Below are positions 19,427-30,248 of a DNA stretch of 64,000 bases, piece by piece. The position numbers and the translations under genes are program-made. The stretch comes from Rhineura floridana (lineage: Eukaryota; Chordata; Lepidosauria; Squamata; Rhineuridae). The stretch's first letter is position 1. Each line of letters starts with the position of its first letter. The notes below the pieces were generated by a model, which did not search any database, was not told the DNA's origin, and was given only the letters and a program-made list of their open reading frames with translations. The stretch lies in contig NC_084500.1 of the NCBI RefSeq assembly GCF_030035675.1, positions 9,750,720 through 9,814,719 of the forward strand, in the 5' to 3' direction.

Positions 19427-20545
19427 TGGATCCAGTGATGGATTGCAAGGGACTTTGGAAAAGACTCTGCTGTGACGTAGGGCTTTGTCATGATGGTAGA
19501 AAGAGTTCAACCCCTACAGCTTTTCTTCACTAGCTCTAGAGGAAGGAAGCATCTCTTTGCCTGCACTGCCACCCCACTCCCCTCCCCCCCCCACAAACCA
19601 GGCTGGCTATGGGATTGCACACTGATGCTTTATTTAATAGCCTGTGCATTCATTTAAGTGTCGGTCCAGGGAGGGAGAAACTCTGTCCCTCCATTTGTTT
19701 TTGGATTCCCAGCTCCCATCAGCCCCAGCCACCATGGCCTAAGGGGCAGGCATGTTGGCAGTTGCAGGCCTCTGGAGGTTCTGCATCTGTGGTTTCCGGG
19801 GTTCTTTTCTGTAAGTCCGAATTGCTTTATGTAGATAGCCGAGACACTCACTATTCTGCTGCATCATCTTCCAGAAACTGTTCCTTTTATTTGGTAGCAG
19901 TAAAGCTGTGGTTCTTGATACGTCTTAATGCAGGAAGACACACAAACCAAAGTTAAAATGGTGTCTCAGAATTGCACAGCAGTAATGACCAGACACATTT
20001 TGCAAATTTCTTCCTCTAGGAGTGCTTTGCTATCCTCAGCCAGGTGACAGAATAAGGCTTTCTCAACCTTGGACCCTCCAAGGTGTATTAGGCTGCAATT
20101 GCAGTTGTGGAGGGGACCAAGTTGGTGAAGGCTGGAATGAGGCTTGGGGCACCAGGTTGTGAATCTCAGTACTCCTGTGGTGACCACACATTCAACCACC
20201 TTTTAGATTCCAGTCACATCCACACCATACTTTTAAAGCACATGGCTTCCCCCAAAGACTCCTGGGAACTATTGTTTATCCCTCGAAGATCTACAATTCC
20301 CAGCACTCTTAACAAGCCACTAAACTTGAAATCTCTCTTTCAGCATGGCTGTTAACAATGTTTAGTTTCCTTAAGAGGCCCATTTTGGGGGTTTCTGGTG
20401 GTTGTTTGTTCCAGAATGTTGCATACAAAATTATGGCCAATATTATGATATACAGTGCTTGGATTTGATGATTTATCATTTATCGTTATGGATCTTTTTA
20501 TGTAATTCAACAAATGTACATGTTCTTAAGCCCTGCTTCATTCCT
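19427..20545 (+). other. EXO5 3' flank / probable 3' UTR
   Basis: Sequence after the EXO5 stop codon. I see no canonical AATAAA or ATTAAA that would fix the transcript end. It contains a half foldback repeat near 19690-19790 and a repeat fragment (ACATTTAAAGC-like and CTCCTGGGAACTATTG) near 20215-20345. Confidence 0.5.
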
Positions 20546-20877
20546 CAGTGGTGTAGTTGACTCAGGGGGTCTTAGACCCTTTACTTTTTTGGGACCAGGG
20601 TCCCAATGTCTCCAGCATCCTATGAGCCAAGTTCTTTCAGCAAGAAAGGAGAGTGGGTTAGCCACTGCAAAGAGTCTTCTAACATGCTATGTTGTCCTTT
20701 CCTGCTGATTTGGAGCCAGTAAGACTCTTCTCAGCAGCTAACACTTTCATGTTTTTTGGCTCCTAGGGATGCCTACATTAACAAGGATCTCATTCTCAGA
20801 AAAAAAAGATGGAAGTGGGTGTGGCTGTGATTATCGTGAAGAGCCCCTATGCTTCTGAATTTGCCACTACACTACTG
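20546..20877 (+). mobile_element. Short hAT-like element, GTGTAGT family
   Basis: Begins CAGTGGTGTAGTTGACTC and ends CACTACACTACTG. Flanks are TCATTCCT (20538-20545) and TCATCCCT (20878-20885), a 7/8 match of 8 bp. It is homologous along most of its length to 35794-36164. No coding capacity. Confidence 0.75.
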
Positions 20878-20954
20878 TCATCCCTGTCCTGACAAATGCA
20901 GCAATGCTATTGCACCTCTCAGCACACACATACACATACAAACACCACTGCCAC

Positions 20955-21050
20955 CTACAGTGGCATACCAAGGGTGGAGCGGTGGGTGCGGTCCACCCCG
21001 GGTGCACTGTCAACCAGCAAAGCTTTTGCCTCCTTTCCTCTTTTAAAATA
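20955..21050 (+). mobile_element. Possible hAT-like left-end fragment
   Basis: CAGTGGCATACCAAGGGTGG followed by GGGTGCGGTCCACCCC resembles the tip style of the CAGCGG family at 35058, but no matching right end or target duplication was found. Confidence 0.35.
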
Positions 21051-21559
21051 ACTTTTTCATACATGCAAATGAAAAACACAAAATGCCGAGGCTTTGTGGA
21101 GCAGAAGGGCTGAATCTGTTTTTTTTTGCAGAAAGACAGTTTCCTAAGAGGCACACAGAGACAGCCGACCAGGCACTACACTGGCAAAGAATGTTGTGCC
21201 CCCCCCCCCGGTCAAATGAAGCTCAACTTTACTAGAGTTTTGGACCTTCCGGCTTCACATGAGTGTTGATGAGAGCGAACTCGAGGATTTATCAACAAAT
21301 GTTAAATCAAGAAGTTAGGAGCCCAATTATCTTTTATTGTAAAGATAGCGGGGCGGATAGAGATAGTAAAGGCTAAATCCTTCCGGGCAGCGATCACCTC
21401 CTTCCCTTCATAACATTCTTAGGCTCTTTACCCGTTTTAAGAGGTCTTCTGGGTGGTTAGTCAATGCTGTGGCTTTCTTGTCAATTTCAAAGAAGCTACT
21501 GCAGAAAACTCTTACCTGACTCAGCCCTCCCTGTTTTTTCCCATACAGGCATAGATCAG
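21051..21559. other. Unassigned intergenic sequence
   Basis: No gene or clear repeat boundary seen. A C-run lies at about 21200-21210. Confidence 0.4.
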
Positions 21560-21740
21560 CCTTCCCCAACCTGATCCCTACCCCTGTAGGATGTTTTTGC
21601 AGGCACCAGGTTGGGGAATGCAGGTCAACTGTGGTCCTCCAGATGTCAGTCTGCAGTTTTCATCAGCCCCACACCTTACATGCCCATGGCCAGGGATGAT
21701 GGGACAACTTCTGGAGGTCGCCCATCCATGCATTAAAGTG
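21560..21740. repeat. Foldback interspersed repeat (MITE-like)
   Basis: CAGCCTTCCCCAACCTG and GCAGGCACCAGGTTGGGGAA form an inverted pair at the left. The rest carries diverged GTGGTCCTCCAGATG and GATGATGGGACAAC phrases of the 9857-9997 family. Confidence 0.5.
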
Positions 21741-22159
21741 TATGTCCTTTGGTCAAGGGGAGGAGGATTGGGGGTATGTTTTTATATATCAGCCCACAAA
21801 TTGAAATCTCTTTTTTCAACTACCCTTCAAGAATCTCATGAAACCGAATATTAAGACTGCCGCATTTCCATGTGCAGTTTAATGGCCATGTGTACCTCAT
21901 CTGCACGACCCTGTTTTGACTGTAGTTATTCTATTGGCGATTTGCTACCGGTGCTGTTAGTTTCCGTCAAGGATGACTGCTGCAGTTGTGTCTAGCAGGA
22001 GTTACTTTACAGCTATTGTGGTTCTGGGAAAGCATGGTAGGCATTATTATACCACCAATGGTAAGGGAGGAAGAACGAATTGCCACTGATTCCAGATTTC
22101 TGAACCACCAAGGTGTGTAATATCGGCTGAGTTTTACTGCCCATATTTAAAAGGAGTTA

Positions 22160-22345
22160 ACAATGCAATCCTATGCTTGTTTGCTCAGGAGTAAACCCTG
22201 CTGTGTTCAGTTTAGCTGACTCCTAGGTACGTGTGCATTGGATTGCAGCCTAGCAATACAGTCCTAACCATGTCTACTCAGAAGTAAGCCCTATTGAATT
22301 CAATGGGGCTTACTCCCAGGTAAGTGGTGTTGATTGCATCCTAAG
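22160..22345. repeat. Foldback interspersed repeat (AAGCCCCAT type)
   Basis: Two copies lie side by side: CAATCCTATGCTTGTTTGCT to TGGATTGCAGCC, then CAGTCCTAACCATGTCTACT to GGGGCTTACTCCCAGGTAAG. Confidence 0.6.
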
Positions 22346-22466
22346 GCTGTGTGCACACCATACATTTAAAGCATATTATTTCCCCCCAAGAATCCTGGGA
22401 ACTGTAGTTTGCCCCTCACAGAGCTACAGTTCCCAGCATCCTTCATAAACTGCAAGGGATTGCCAC

Positions 22467-22588
22467 GGATTGGCTGTGTGGTCTTGGGCAAGGCAGCCTT
22501 TCTCAGCCCTAGTTCTCCATCTGTCCTGTAAAGATAATAGGGACCTATTTTACAAGGTTGTTTTACAGGCAGATGTAAGAAAGACTAT
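22467..22588 (+). repeat. MIR-like SINE core, direct duplicate 1
   Basis: GGCTGTGTGGTCTTGGGCAA and TAGTTCTCCATCTGT with ACAAGGTTGTT resemble the MIR/core-SINE body. The same 122 bp recurs at 23184-23305 with only three differences by eye. Confidence 0.6.
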
Positions 22589-22591
22589 CCA

Positions 22592-23105
22592 GCAATTTGC
22601 AAATTAAAGCACCTTCCTCTTTCAACAAGCCTTTTAAGTAGAGACCTTATCCTAGTCTGCGTCTGTGTTGGAATTGCTTTTTAACATGTTTTTAAACTTT
22701 TTTTAAAAAAGATGGTTTTAAAGCTTTAAAAAAGTGTTTAAGGATGTTTTGTTTTAATATATTTTAAAGAGAGCCAGTGTGGCGTACTGGTTAAGGTGTT
22801 GGACTGTGACCTGGGAGACCAGGGTTCGAATCCCCACACAGCCATGAAGCTGACTGGGTGACCTTGGGCCAGTCACTGCCTCTCAGCCTCAGAGGAAGGC
22901 AATGGTAAACCCCCTCTGAATACTGCTTACCATGAAAACCCTATTCATAGAGTCGCCATAAGTTGGGATCGACTTGAAGGCAGTACATCATCATCATCAA
23001 AGTCTGTTTTTATGATGTTTTAAAGTGTTTTTAGTGCTTTTGTTTGCCACCCTGGGCTCCTACTGGGAGGAAGGATGGGATATAAATCTAATAAAATAAT
23101 AAATC
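22592..23105 (+). mobile_element. L2-type LINE 3' end, split by a SINE
   Basis: TTAACATGTTTTTAAAC-like sequence, then after the SINE at 22769-22999, TGCCACCCTGGGCTCCTACT and GGATGGGATATAAATC, ending in AATAAAATAATAAAT. This is the forward version of the tail reversed at 59720-59850. Only the 3' untranslated part remains. Confidence 0.55.
22769..22999 (+). mobile_element. tRNA-derived SINE with Bov-B-like tail (Sauria SINE type)
   Basis: The head is GAGAGCCAGTGTGGCGTACT with B-box GGTTCGAATCC. The middle holds CAGAGGAAGGCAATGGTAAA. The tail GTTGGGATCGACTTGAAGGC ends in (ATC)n at about 22988. It is the cleanest Sauria-type SINE in the window and is nested in the L2 tail. Confidence 0.75.
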
Positions 23106-23183
23106 AGTACTATTTCCTTCCTGGAGCAATGCCTTGAATTTGTTTCTGGGAGTCTTTAGCCGAGGAACTGCTATCTCTGCCAG

Positions 23184-23305
23184 GGATTGGCTGTGTGGTC
23201 TTGGGCAAGGCAGCCTTTCTCAGCCCTAGTTCTCCATCTGTCCCGTAAAGATAATAGGGACCTATTTCACAAGGTTGTTATACAGGCAGATGTAAGAAAG
23301 ACTAT
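23184..23305 (+). repeat. MIR-like SINE core, direct duplicate 2
   Basis: Near-identical to 22467-22588 in the same orientation (three differences over 122 bp). Confidence 0.65.
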
Positions 23306-24119
23306 TGTTATTGTTATTTCTACTAGTAGTAGTAATGGTAGCTTCTTCTCCCCCATTTCTGTGCTCCTCAGTTGTCAAGGCTTACACTGGAACCTTCTTG
23401 GGGAAGAAATTTGTCTTTTTTGCTTAGGGTATTCTGTAACAGTTCTCTGGTGGATTGTTGTCATTTTTTTCAAAAAGAAATTGAAAACAACTTACTGCAT
23501 TAAAAACAGATAGAAAAGCAAGAATGAAAATATCCTAAAATACTGACTAAATATTTGTGAAGGCTATAAAAATAGTCACCTTGCAATGAAATTTGTTGAA
23601 TACTTCTGATGAGGCTATAAAAAGGGGGGGAGATAAAACCAATATCCAGGATAATTTGAGAAATTCATCTCTGAGTTAATATAGCTGGTGTAATGCTCAT
23701 AAAAGTATGTATGTATTAAATGTATATCCCACCCTTCTCAGGGTCTTAGGGTAATACAAAAACTTGCCCACCCCGGGGCTGGAACACCCCCTACCCCGCC
23801 CTCCTCTGGCCGTGTTCCTCAGAGTGGGAGAATGGGATTTTTATGAATCTCTGCCAAACTTATCATTATTACTGTTATTATTCGTTTCATGTCATGATTA
23901 TTACTGAAAATAATTTTGTCATATAGAGGAGGGGGCTGTTAAAAATGATCTGCTCTGGGTGTCAAATACGCTACCTATATCTAATATGAAATAGGTTTTA
24001 AGTTTCATCCTCAAAAAAAACAAATGCATCCTCAAAAAAACATGCAAGGAAATGTGTTTGGGCTATACTATTTCCAACTACAGGTAGGTACTAACATTAC
24101 TGAATGTTACTCTATTTTA
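23306..24119. other. Unassigned intergenic sequence
   Basis: No gene found. A short LINE-tail-like phrase (GTATATCCCACCCTTCTCAG) lies near 23725-23745. Confidence 0.4.
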
Positions 24120-24365
24120 TTAACTTTTATTTATTAACTTTATACCCCGCCGTTTTTCCAAATTGGAACTCACGGCGGCTTCCAGATAAAAGACACATAC
24201 AATTAAAAACCTATCAAAAATAAAAGCATATAATACATAAATGAATAAGTATAAACAAATATAATTAAAAATGAACTCTGGTTTAAAATAGCATTACACT
24301 TTCTAATAATTAAAAAACAATCATAAAATCAGAATAATTAAAAAATAAACTGGCAAGAACAATAT
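24120..24365 (-). mobile_element. L2-type LINE 3' tail, possibly the displaced end of the older L2
   Basis: On the minus strand: GCCGCCGTGAGTTCCAATTT, then AAAACGGCGGGGTATAAAG and AATAAATAAAAG. This is an L2-type 3' end. It lies just beyond the 3' end of the intact L2, where the 3' end of the older L2 (28433-31760) would fall if the intact one was inserted into it. Confidence 0.55.
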
Positions 24366-24368
24366 AAC

Positions 24369-24369
<1 letters not shown>

Positions 24370-24429
<60 letters not shown>
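24370..24429. repeat. (AAT)n microsatellite at the L2 3' terminus
   Basis: About 20 AAT units next to the L2 3' end. On the L2 sense strand this is (TTA)n, as expected of the short tandem tails of L2 elements. Confidence 0.9.
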
Positions 24430-24431
<2 letters not shown>

Positions 24432-24585
24432 TTAATTTCTTCGTCGCCTATCTGGCCGATGGCCACTCTAGGCAACTTACAAATTTGTTAGAATACAATT
24501 GATAAAATATAATAATACAATATAAAAACAATACATCTGCAGCAACAATATTAAAACTGGGCAGGAGGCATTACAGTTATAACAA

Positions 24586-27500
24586 TTAACCCTCCCCGGA
24601 TACCCCGAAGGCCTGCTGAAAGAGCCAGGACTTTAAGGCTTTCCGAAACACATTTAGGGAAGAGGCGTGCCGGAGATCTTGTGGGAGGGAGTTCCAAAGA
24701 GTGGGGGCCGCCACTGAGAATGCCCTCTCTCTAGTACCCGCCAATCTGGCTGTTTTTGTTGGCGGGATTGAGAGAAGGCCCTGTGTGGCCGATCTTGTCG
24801 GGCGGCATAATTGGTGGCGTTGAAGGCGCTCCGTGAGATAAACTGGGCCGAAACCGTGTAGGGATTTAAAGGTCAATACCAACACCTTGAATTGGGCTCG
24901 GAAAACAACTGGTAGCCAGTGTAGGTCGAACAACACTGGTGTGATGTGATCTCGACGGCGACTATTCGTAAGTAGTCGAGCCGCCGCATTTTGTATCAGT
25001 TGTAATTTCCAGACCGTTTTCAAGGGTAACCCCACGTAGAGCGCATTACAGTAGTCCAAACGAGAGGTGACCAGGGCGTGTACCACTAGTGGGAGCTGGT
25101 GAACAGGAAGGTAGGGTTGCAGCCTTCGTATGAGGTGTAGTTGGTACCAGGCTGCCCGGCTCACTGCCGAAATCTGAGCCTCCATGGACAGCCTGGAATC
25201 AAGCACAACCCCAAGGCTGCGGACCTGGTCCTTTAGGGGTAGACTCACCCCGTTGAACTTCAGGTCAATGTCGCCCAACCTTCTCTTGTCCCCCACAAGT
25301 AGTACCTCGGTCTTATCAGGGTTCAACTTCAGCTTGTTCCTTCCCATCCATCCACTCACGGATTCCAGGCACTTGGACAAGGTCTCCACAGCCAACTCTG
25401 GTGAAGATTTAAACGAGAGATAGAGCTGAGTGTCATCCGCATATTGATGACACTGCAGCCCAAATCTCCTGATGATTGCCCCCAGCGGCTTCATATAGAT
25501 GTTAAATAGCATGGGAGAGAGGATAGAGCCCTGTGGCACACCACAATTGAGAGGCCAAGGGTCTGATACCTCCTCCCCCAACGCTACCTGTTGGTACCTG
25601 TCGGAGAGAAAGGAATGGAACCACTGTAATACAGTGCCTCCAATTCCCAATCCCTCCAGGCGAAGCAGAAGGATACTGTGGTCGACAGTATCAAAAGCTG
25701 CTGAGAGATCGAGGAGGACAAGAAAGGTGGATTCTCCCCTATCTAATGCCCTCCTCAAATCATCTACCAGAGCGACCAAGGCTGTTTCAGTTCCGTGACC
25801 AGTCCTGAAACCCGATTGGTATGGATCCAAATAATCCGTTTCATCCAAGTGTGCTGACAACTGGTTGGCCACCACTCGCTCAATGACCTTGCCCAGAAAT
25901 GGTAGATTCGAAATTCGGCGGAAGTTATCGAATACTTGGGGATCCAAGGAGGGCTTCTTTAAGATGGGCTTTACAATTGCCTCCTTGAAGGCTGATGGCA
26001 TCACACCCTCTTTCAAGGATGCGTTTACCACCGCTTTGATCCCCTCGCCCAATTTCTCTCTGCAGCTCACAAGGAGCCACGAAGGGCAAGGATCAGTAAG
26101 ACAAGTGGTTGGCTTCACAGATGAAAGCACCTTGTCCACTTCCTCAGAAGGGAGAAGCCGAAACCGATCCCAATTTACCGGCATGCAACTGGCCAACTCT
26201 GGTTCATCCACTGTGTCCACGGCGCACGGGATCGAGCTCCGTAAGTGTTCGATTTTATTGGCGAAGTGTTTTGCTAATAAGTCACAGGAGGCCTTTGACT
26301 GTTCCAAGGGTTCCTGAGCAACTGGACCGACCAGGCTTCGGACCACCTGGAACAGCCTCCTGGGACAGCACTCTGCAGATGCAATAGAGGCAGCAAAGAA
26401 AGCCTTCTTTCCTACCTTTATTGCCACTTGGTAGGCAGCTACTGCTGCTCTAACCTGTGTCCGGACATCTTCGGAGCGGGATTTCCGCCACCGGCGCTCT
26501 AGTCGTCTCACCTCCTGTCTCAGACTACGCAACCGCGGTGTATACCATGGTGCTAGCTGAGTTCTATTCAGGGGGAGAGGACGTTTTGGAGCCACCCGGT
26601 CTAATGCCCTGATGATCCCCACGTTCCACTCCTTCACCAGGGTTTCGACCAGGCGACCTTCAGCAGGTTCCAATTCCCCAAGCACAGTCAGAAATCCATC
26701 CGGATCCATCAGGCGTCTGGGGCGGACCATTTTAATAGGTCCTTCACCCCTGCGGAGGGGGCATGGCAACGAGAAGTCCATATTTACCAGGTAGTGGTCT
26801 GACCATGACACAGGAGTGGCAAGAATCACTCCCAACTTCAGACCACTTCTCTCCTCTCCCAGGACAAATACTAGGTCGAGAGCATGACCGGCTACATGGG
26901 TGGGCCCAGTATTACTTAGGTACAGTTCCCAGGAAGCCATGGTTTCCAGGAAATCCCGAGGGGCTCCTATGAGAGCGGCCTCGGCATGCAAGTTAAAGTC
27001 ACCCAGAACTAACAGCTCTGGGGACAACGCCCGTACAGCCGAGACCACCTCCAGCACCTCGGCCAGGGAATCTGCCGTGCAGCGGGGTGGGCGGTACACC
27101 AGCAAGATTCCTAAACTGCCCTTCGGGCCCAACCTCCAGTACATACAATCAACAAATTGAGTCCTATGGAGGGGAGGTCTGGCAAAAACCAAGGACTCTC
27201 GATAGATGACTGCAACACCCCCTCCCCGCCTTCCCACCCTCGGCTGCTGTGCGTAACGGAAACCTGGCGGACACATGGCCTCTAGAATTGGAACAGAGGC
27301 TTCGTCCAGCCAAGTCTCCGTAATACATGCCAGGTCTGCGCGCCCATCCAAGATCATATCATGGATAAGCGAGGTTTTCTGAGCCACAGACCTGGCATTA
27401 CATAACAGCAGTCGAAGGTCGGTAGGAACCTTGCATCCCCCAGTTTCCGTCTGGTTCTGAGCAGACCCGGAACATGGGATGGATATAATGCATCTGTCCC

Positions 27501-27603
27501 GTGTTCCCCTATTCCGGCGTGGTCTGCTAGCAGCACCCTTCCAGCGCCTTTCTCCCAAACTTCCTATAACTTGGCCCCCCACCTCCCTCTCCGGCTTGCA
27601 CAT
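24586..27603 (-). CDS. L2 ORF2: endonuclease-reverse transcriptase, 1005 aa, intact
   Basis: The protein nicks target DNA and copies LINE RNA into it. Residues about 64-285 are an APE-type endonuclease: CNARS near 70, the catalytic Glu in ITETW (E96), GDFNLH (D202, N204) and SWSDH (D269, H270). Reverse transcriptase spans about 540-770, with ISNLPFLGKVIERVV, LDLSAAFDTVDH, GVPQGSILSPMLF and the catalytic YADD at 721-724. The C-terminus carries KLQLIQNAAARLL, APTLWNSLPQDLR and KSWLFQQAF, typical of L2-clade LINEs. No stop or frameshift interrupts it. The start is the first Met of the open frame, and the true start may lie a few codons in. Whether it is still active cannot be told from one copy. 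Confidence 0.88.
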   Translation of the reverse strand: MCKPEREVGGQVIGSLGERRWKGAASRPRRNRGTRDRCIISIPCSGSAQNQTETGGCKVPTDLRLLLCNARSVAQKTSLIHDMILDGRADLACITETWLDEASVPILEAMCPPGFRYAQQPRVGRRGGGVAVIYRESLVFARPPLHRTQFVDCMYWRLGPKGSLGILLVYRPPRCTADSLAEVLEVVSAVRALSPELLVLGDFNLHAEAALIGAPRDFLETMASWELYLSNTGPTHVAGHALDLVFVLGEERSGLKLGVILATPVSWSDHYLVNMDFSLPCPLRRGEGPIKMVRPRRLMDPDGFLTVLGELEPAEGRLVETLVKEWNVGIIRALDRVAPKRPLPLNRTQLAPWYTPRLRSLRQEVRRLERRWRKSRSEDVRTQVRAAVAAYQVAIKVGKKAFFAASIASAECCPRRLFQVVRSLVGPVAQEPLEQSKASCDLLAKHFANKIEHLRSSIPCAVDTVDEPELASCMPVNWDRFRLLPSEEVDKVLSSVKPTTCLTDPCPSWLLVSCREKLGEGIKAVVNASLKEGVMPSAFKEAIVKPILKKPSLDPQVFDNFRRISNLPFLGKVIERVVANQLSAHLDETDYLDPYQSGFRTGHGTETALVALVDDLRRALDRGESTFLVLLDLSAAFDTVDHSILLLRLEGLGIGGTVLQWFHSFLSDRYQQVALGEEVSDPWPLNCGVPQGSILSPMLFNIYMKPLGAIIRRFGLQCHQYADDTQLYLSFKSSPELAVETLSKCLESVSGWMGRNKLKLNPDKTEVLLVGDKRRLGDIDLKFNGVSLPLKDQVRSLGVVLDSRLSMEAQISAVSRAAWYQLHLIRRLQPYLPVHQLPLVVHALVTSRLDYCNALYVGLPLKTVWKLQLIQNAAARLLTNSRRRDHITPVLFDLHWLPVVFRAQFKVLVLTFKSLHGFGPVYLTERLQRHQLCRPTRSATQGLLSIPPTKTARLAGTRERAFSVAAPTLWNSLPQDLRHASSLNVFRKALKSWLFQQAFGVSGEG

Positions 27604-28432
27604 GCTTCAATCCCTATCTGCTTATCAGCAGGCCACCCACCCTAATAAAATTAGTCCGGAGACCCGCCTCCGTACCCTATAGCAGCAGTATTTACTAATT
27701 TAAAATAAAGTAATTAAACCGATTAATTAATTAATTAAACTAATTAAATTACATCAAATTAAATTAATTAACTAAATCAATACAATTCAGTCCATACACA
27801 TTCACACATTCATACAACTATACATCCATACATACACCAATTTAAAACAGGAACCGGGTTATGATAGCCATTCATCTCAACCAGATCAACACACCAACGC
27901 AATCCCGCACTCTGTGCGCGTAGGAGCAGGCTCCGAGATCTCTCCTAAACAGTCAGATGGCAGTGGTGACAAAAGACATAGGCCACCAACAGGAAGCAAC
28001 AACCGCAGCGGCGATGATGGAAAAACATAAACACAGCCGCAAAAACGCCAGAAGTAGCAAGGAACAAAGCCGCCACCGCCATGGGGCACAGGCTGCAATG
28101 CAGGGTGAAGCTCCTAGCAGGGGCAGCAACAAGGGCCTGATCTGCCGCAGCGACAGAAACAGGAGCGGGCGGACCACCCAGCAATGGCCAGTCACAGTCC
28201 CGGCAAGCGACACGTTACCCGGCCGCAGCAACGACCGACAAACCAGCAGCAGCAGCAACACGGGAACACAGCAGGCACAGGAATAACGCAGCAGCGACAG
28301 GCGACAACAGATGACGACGACACCAAGCGACAGCGACAACGGGCAGGCAGGACCCCCACAGCCAGCGGGACAGGCGACAGCAGCAGAAGCAGCCGAACGA
28401 CTCTAACCAACGACTCCAACATCCTTTTGGGC
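27604..28432 (-). promoter_or_regulatory. GC-rich 5' UTR of the intact L2
   Basis: Strongly CpG- and CTG-rich between 27940 and 28430, grading to AT-rich near 27690-27840. It precedes the L2 frame directly, as an internal LINE promoter would. The Leu/Cys-rich frames across it look like by-products of composition. The AT-rich part (AATTAATTAATTAATTAAAC) is unusual for such a leader. Confidence 0.5.
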
Positions 28433-28687
28433 CTATCCTTGGCCGCCTTTGGAATCAAAGGCTTGCTGAAATAAGAAAGTTTTTAACTGTCGGTGAAAGG
28501 ACTGCAGGGAAGGGGTCATTCTTATCCTCCCTAGGGAGGGAATTCCAAAGCTTAGGGGCCACCACCGAGAAGGCCCTATCTTGTATTCCCAGTAGTTGTA
28601 CTTGTGCGGATGTAGGTATTGAATTGAAAGAAGAGCCTCTCCTGAAGATCTCAGGGTCCGGGCAGGCACATAGAGGGCGATGCAATC

Positions 28688-29791
28688 TTACAAATAGTCT
28701 GGACCCAAGCCATATAGGGCTTTATAGGTCATCACCAGCACTTTGAATTGCGTCCAGAAACAAACTGGCAGCCAGTGGAGCTTTTTTAACAGGGGAGTTG
28801 TATGGTCCCTGTAATCAGCCCCAGTTAACATTCTGGCTGCAGCACGTTGTACCAACTGAAGTTTCTGAGCAGTCTTCATAGGCCGCCCCATGTAGAGCGC
28901 GTTACAGTAATCTAAATGGGATGTGACTAAGTCATGTGTCACCGTGGTCAAATTGGACAGGTCAAGGAACAGGCGCAGTTGGTGCAGTAATCTCAAATGT
29001 GCAAAAGCCCTCCTGGCCACTGCAGAAACCTGGGAATCCAAATTTAAAGCTGAGTCCAGGAGGACACCCAAATTGTGAATGTGTGTCTTCAGGGGGAGTA
29101 TATCCCCATCCAGCACAGGCTGTATCCCTATTCCCTGATCTGCCTTACGACTGACCAGGAGCACCTCTGTCTTGTCTGGATTAAGCTTCAATTTGTTCAC
29201 CCTCATCCAATCCACCACTGACACCAGACACCGGTTTAAAACCAAGACAGCTTCCTTGGAAGAAGGTGGAAAGGAGAAATAGAGTTGGGTGTCATCAGCG
29301 TACTGGTGGTACCGAACTCCAAACGCCCAAACAACCTCTCCCAGCAGTTTCATGTAGATGTTAAATAACATAGGGGACAAAACTGAGCCCTGAGGGACTC
29401 CACAGGCCAGCGGCCAAGGAGTCGAACAGGAGTCCCCCAATACCACCTTCTGGGTTCGCCCCTCCAGGAAGGATCTGAGCCACTGCAAAACAGTGCCCCC
29501 AAGTCCCATCCCAGCTAGGTGGTCCAGGAGGATAACATGGTCGATGGTATCGAAAGCCGCTGAGAGGTCCAGCAGAACCAATAGGGACACACTCCCCCTA
29601 TCCAGTTCTCTGCATAGGTCATCCACCAAGGTGACCGAAGCCGTCTCCGTCCCATACCCAGGCCTGAAACCAGATTGAAATGGATCTAGATACTCCGTTT
29701 CATCCAGGAATCCCTGGAGCTGAGAGGCCACCACACACTCTATTACCTTACCCAAGAATGGAATATTGGACACTGGCCAGTAGTTATCCAT
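28688..29791 (-). pseudogene. Older L2: reverse transcriptase part of ORF2
   Basis: 367 codons with SNIPFLGKVIECVVASQL, LDLSAAFDTIDH, GVPQGSVLSPMLFN, the catalytic HQYADDTQLY and KLQLVQRAAARMLTG, parallel to residues about 560-925 of the intact L2. Upstream and downstream parts lie in other frames, so no functional protein is made. Confidence 0.82.
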
Positions 29792-29815
29792 GTTTAAGGG
29801 GTCCAGGGAGGGCTT

Positions 29816-30100
29816 TTATATAAGCCAGGAAGGGCAAGGGTCCAGCAGACATGTGATGGCTCTCACCTCTCCAAGGATCCTGTCCACATCCTCAGGCTGT
29901 ACAAATTGAAAGGAATCCATCAATATGGGACAGGCAGGCACCAAAGTTACATCCCCTGAGACTGTATCAATCCTAGCGTCTAAGTCGGAGCGAATCTGAG
30001 CGACTTTATCCGCAAAATGTCGTGCAAACTCTTGACAGCGGGCTGTTGAGTGGTGTATATTACCCTCTCGGTGGCCCGAATGTGAAAGACCCCTAACCAC
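29816..30100 (-). pseudogene. Older L2: segment between endonuclease and RT
   Basis: The frame contains CQEFARHFADKVAQIRSDLD and FVQPEDVDRILGEVRAITCL then LDPCPSWL. These correspond to CDLLAKHFANKIEHLRS and EEVDKVLSSVKPTTCL of the intact L2 (about residues 440-510). Confidence 0.75.
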
Positions 30101-30248
30101 TCAAAACCGCTCTGCTGAACGACTCCCCACAGATGCAATAGCAGCCAAGAAAAAATATTTCTTTGCTGTCCGTACTGCCATGGAGTAGGCCTTCAAATAG
30201 TCTCTAGCCCATGTTCGGTCAATACTCGCTCCAAGTCTTCTGCCAGCA

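Larger units (their letters stand above)
24430..28432 (-). mobile_element. L2 LINE, apparently full-length, one intact frame
   Basis: On the minus strand it starts near 28432, just after the last codons of the older L2. It has a GC-rich 5' leader of about 830 bp (28432-27604, CTG/CGC-rich, many CpGs), an uninterrupted 1005-codon frame, and a 3' tail with GTAAGTTGCCTAGAGTGGCC and (TTA)n. Neither an ORF1 nor an obvious target duplication is visible. It lies head to tail with the older L2 and was probably inserted into it. The unbroken frame makes this the youngest-looking LINE in the window. Confidence 0.8.

Noticed and set aside
27945-28458. Leu/Cys-rich and Ser/Thr-rich open frames on both strands
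   Set aside because: Composition artefacts of the CTG/CGC-rich 5' leader of the intact L2.
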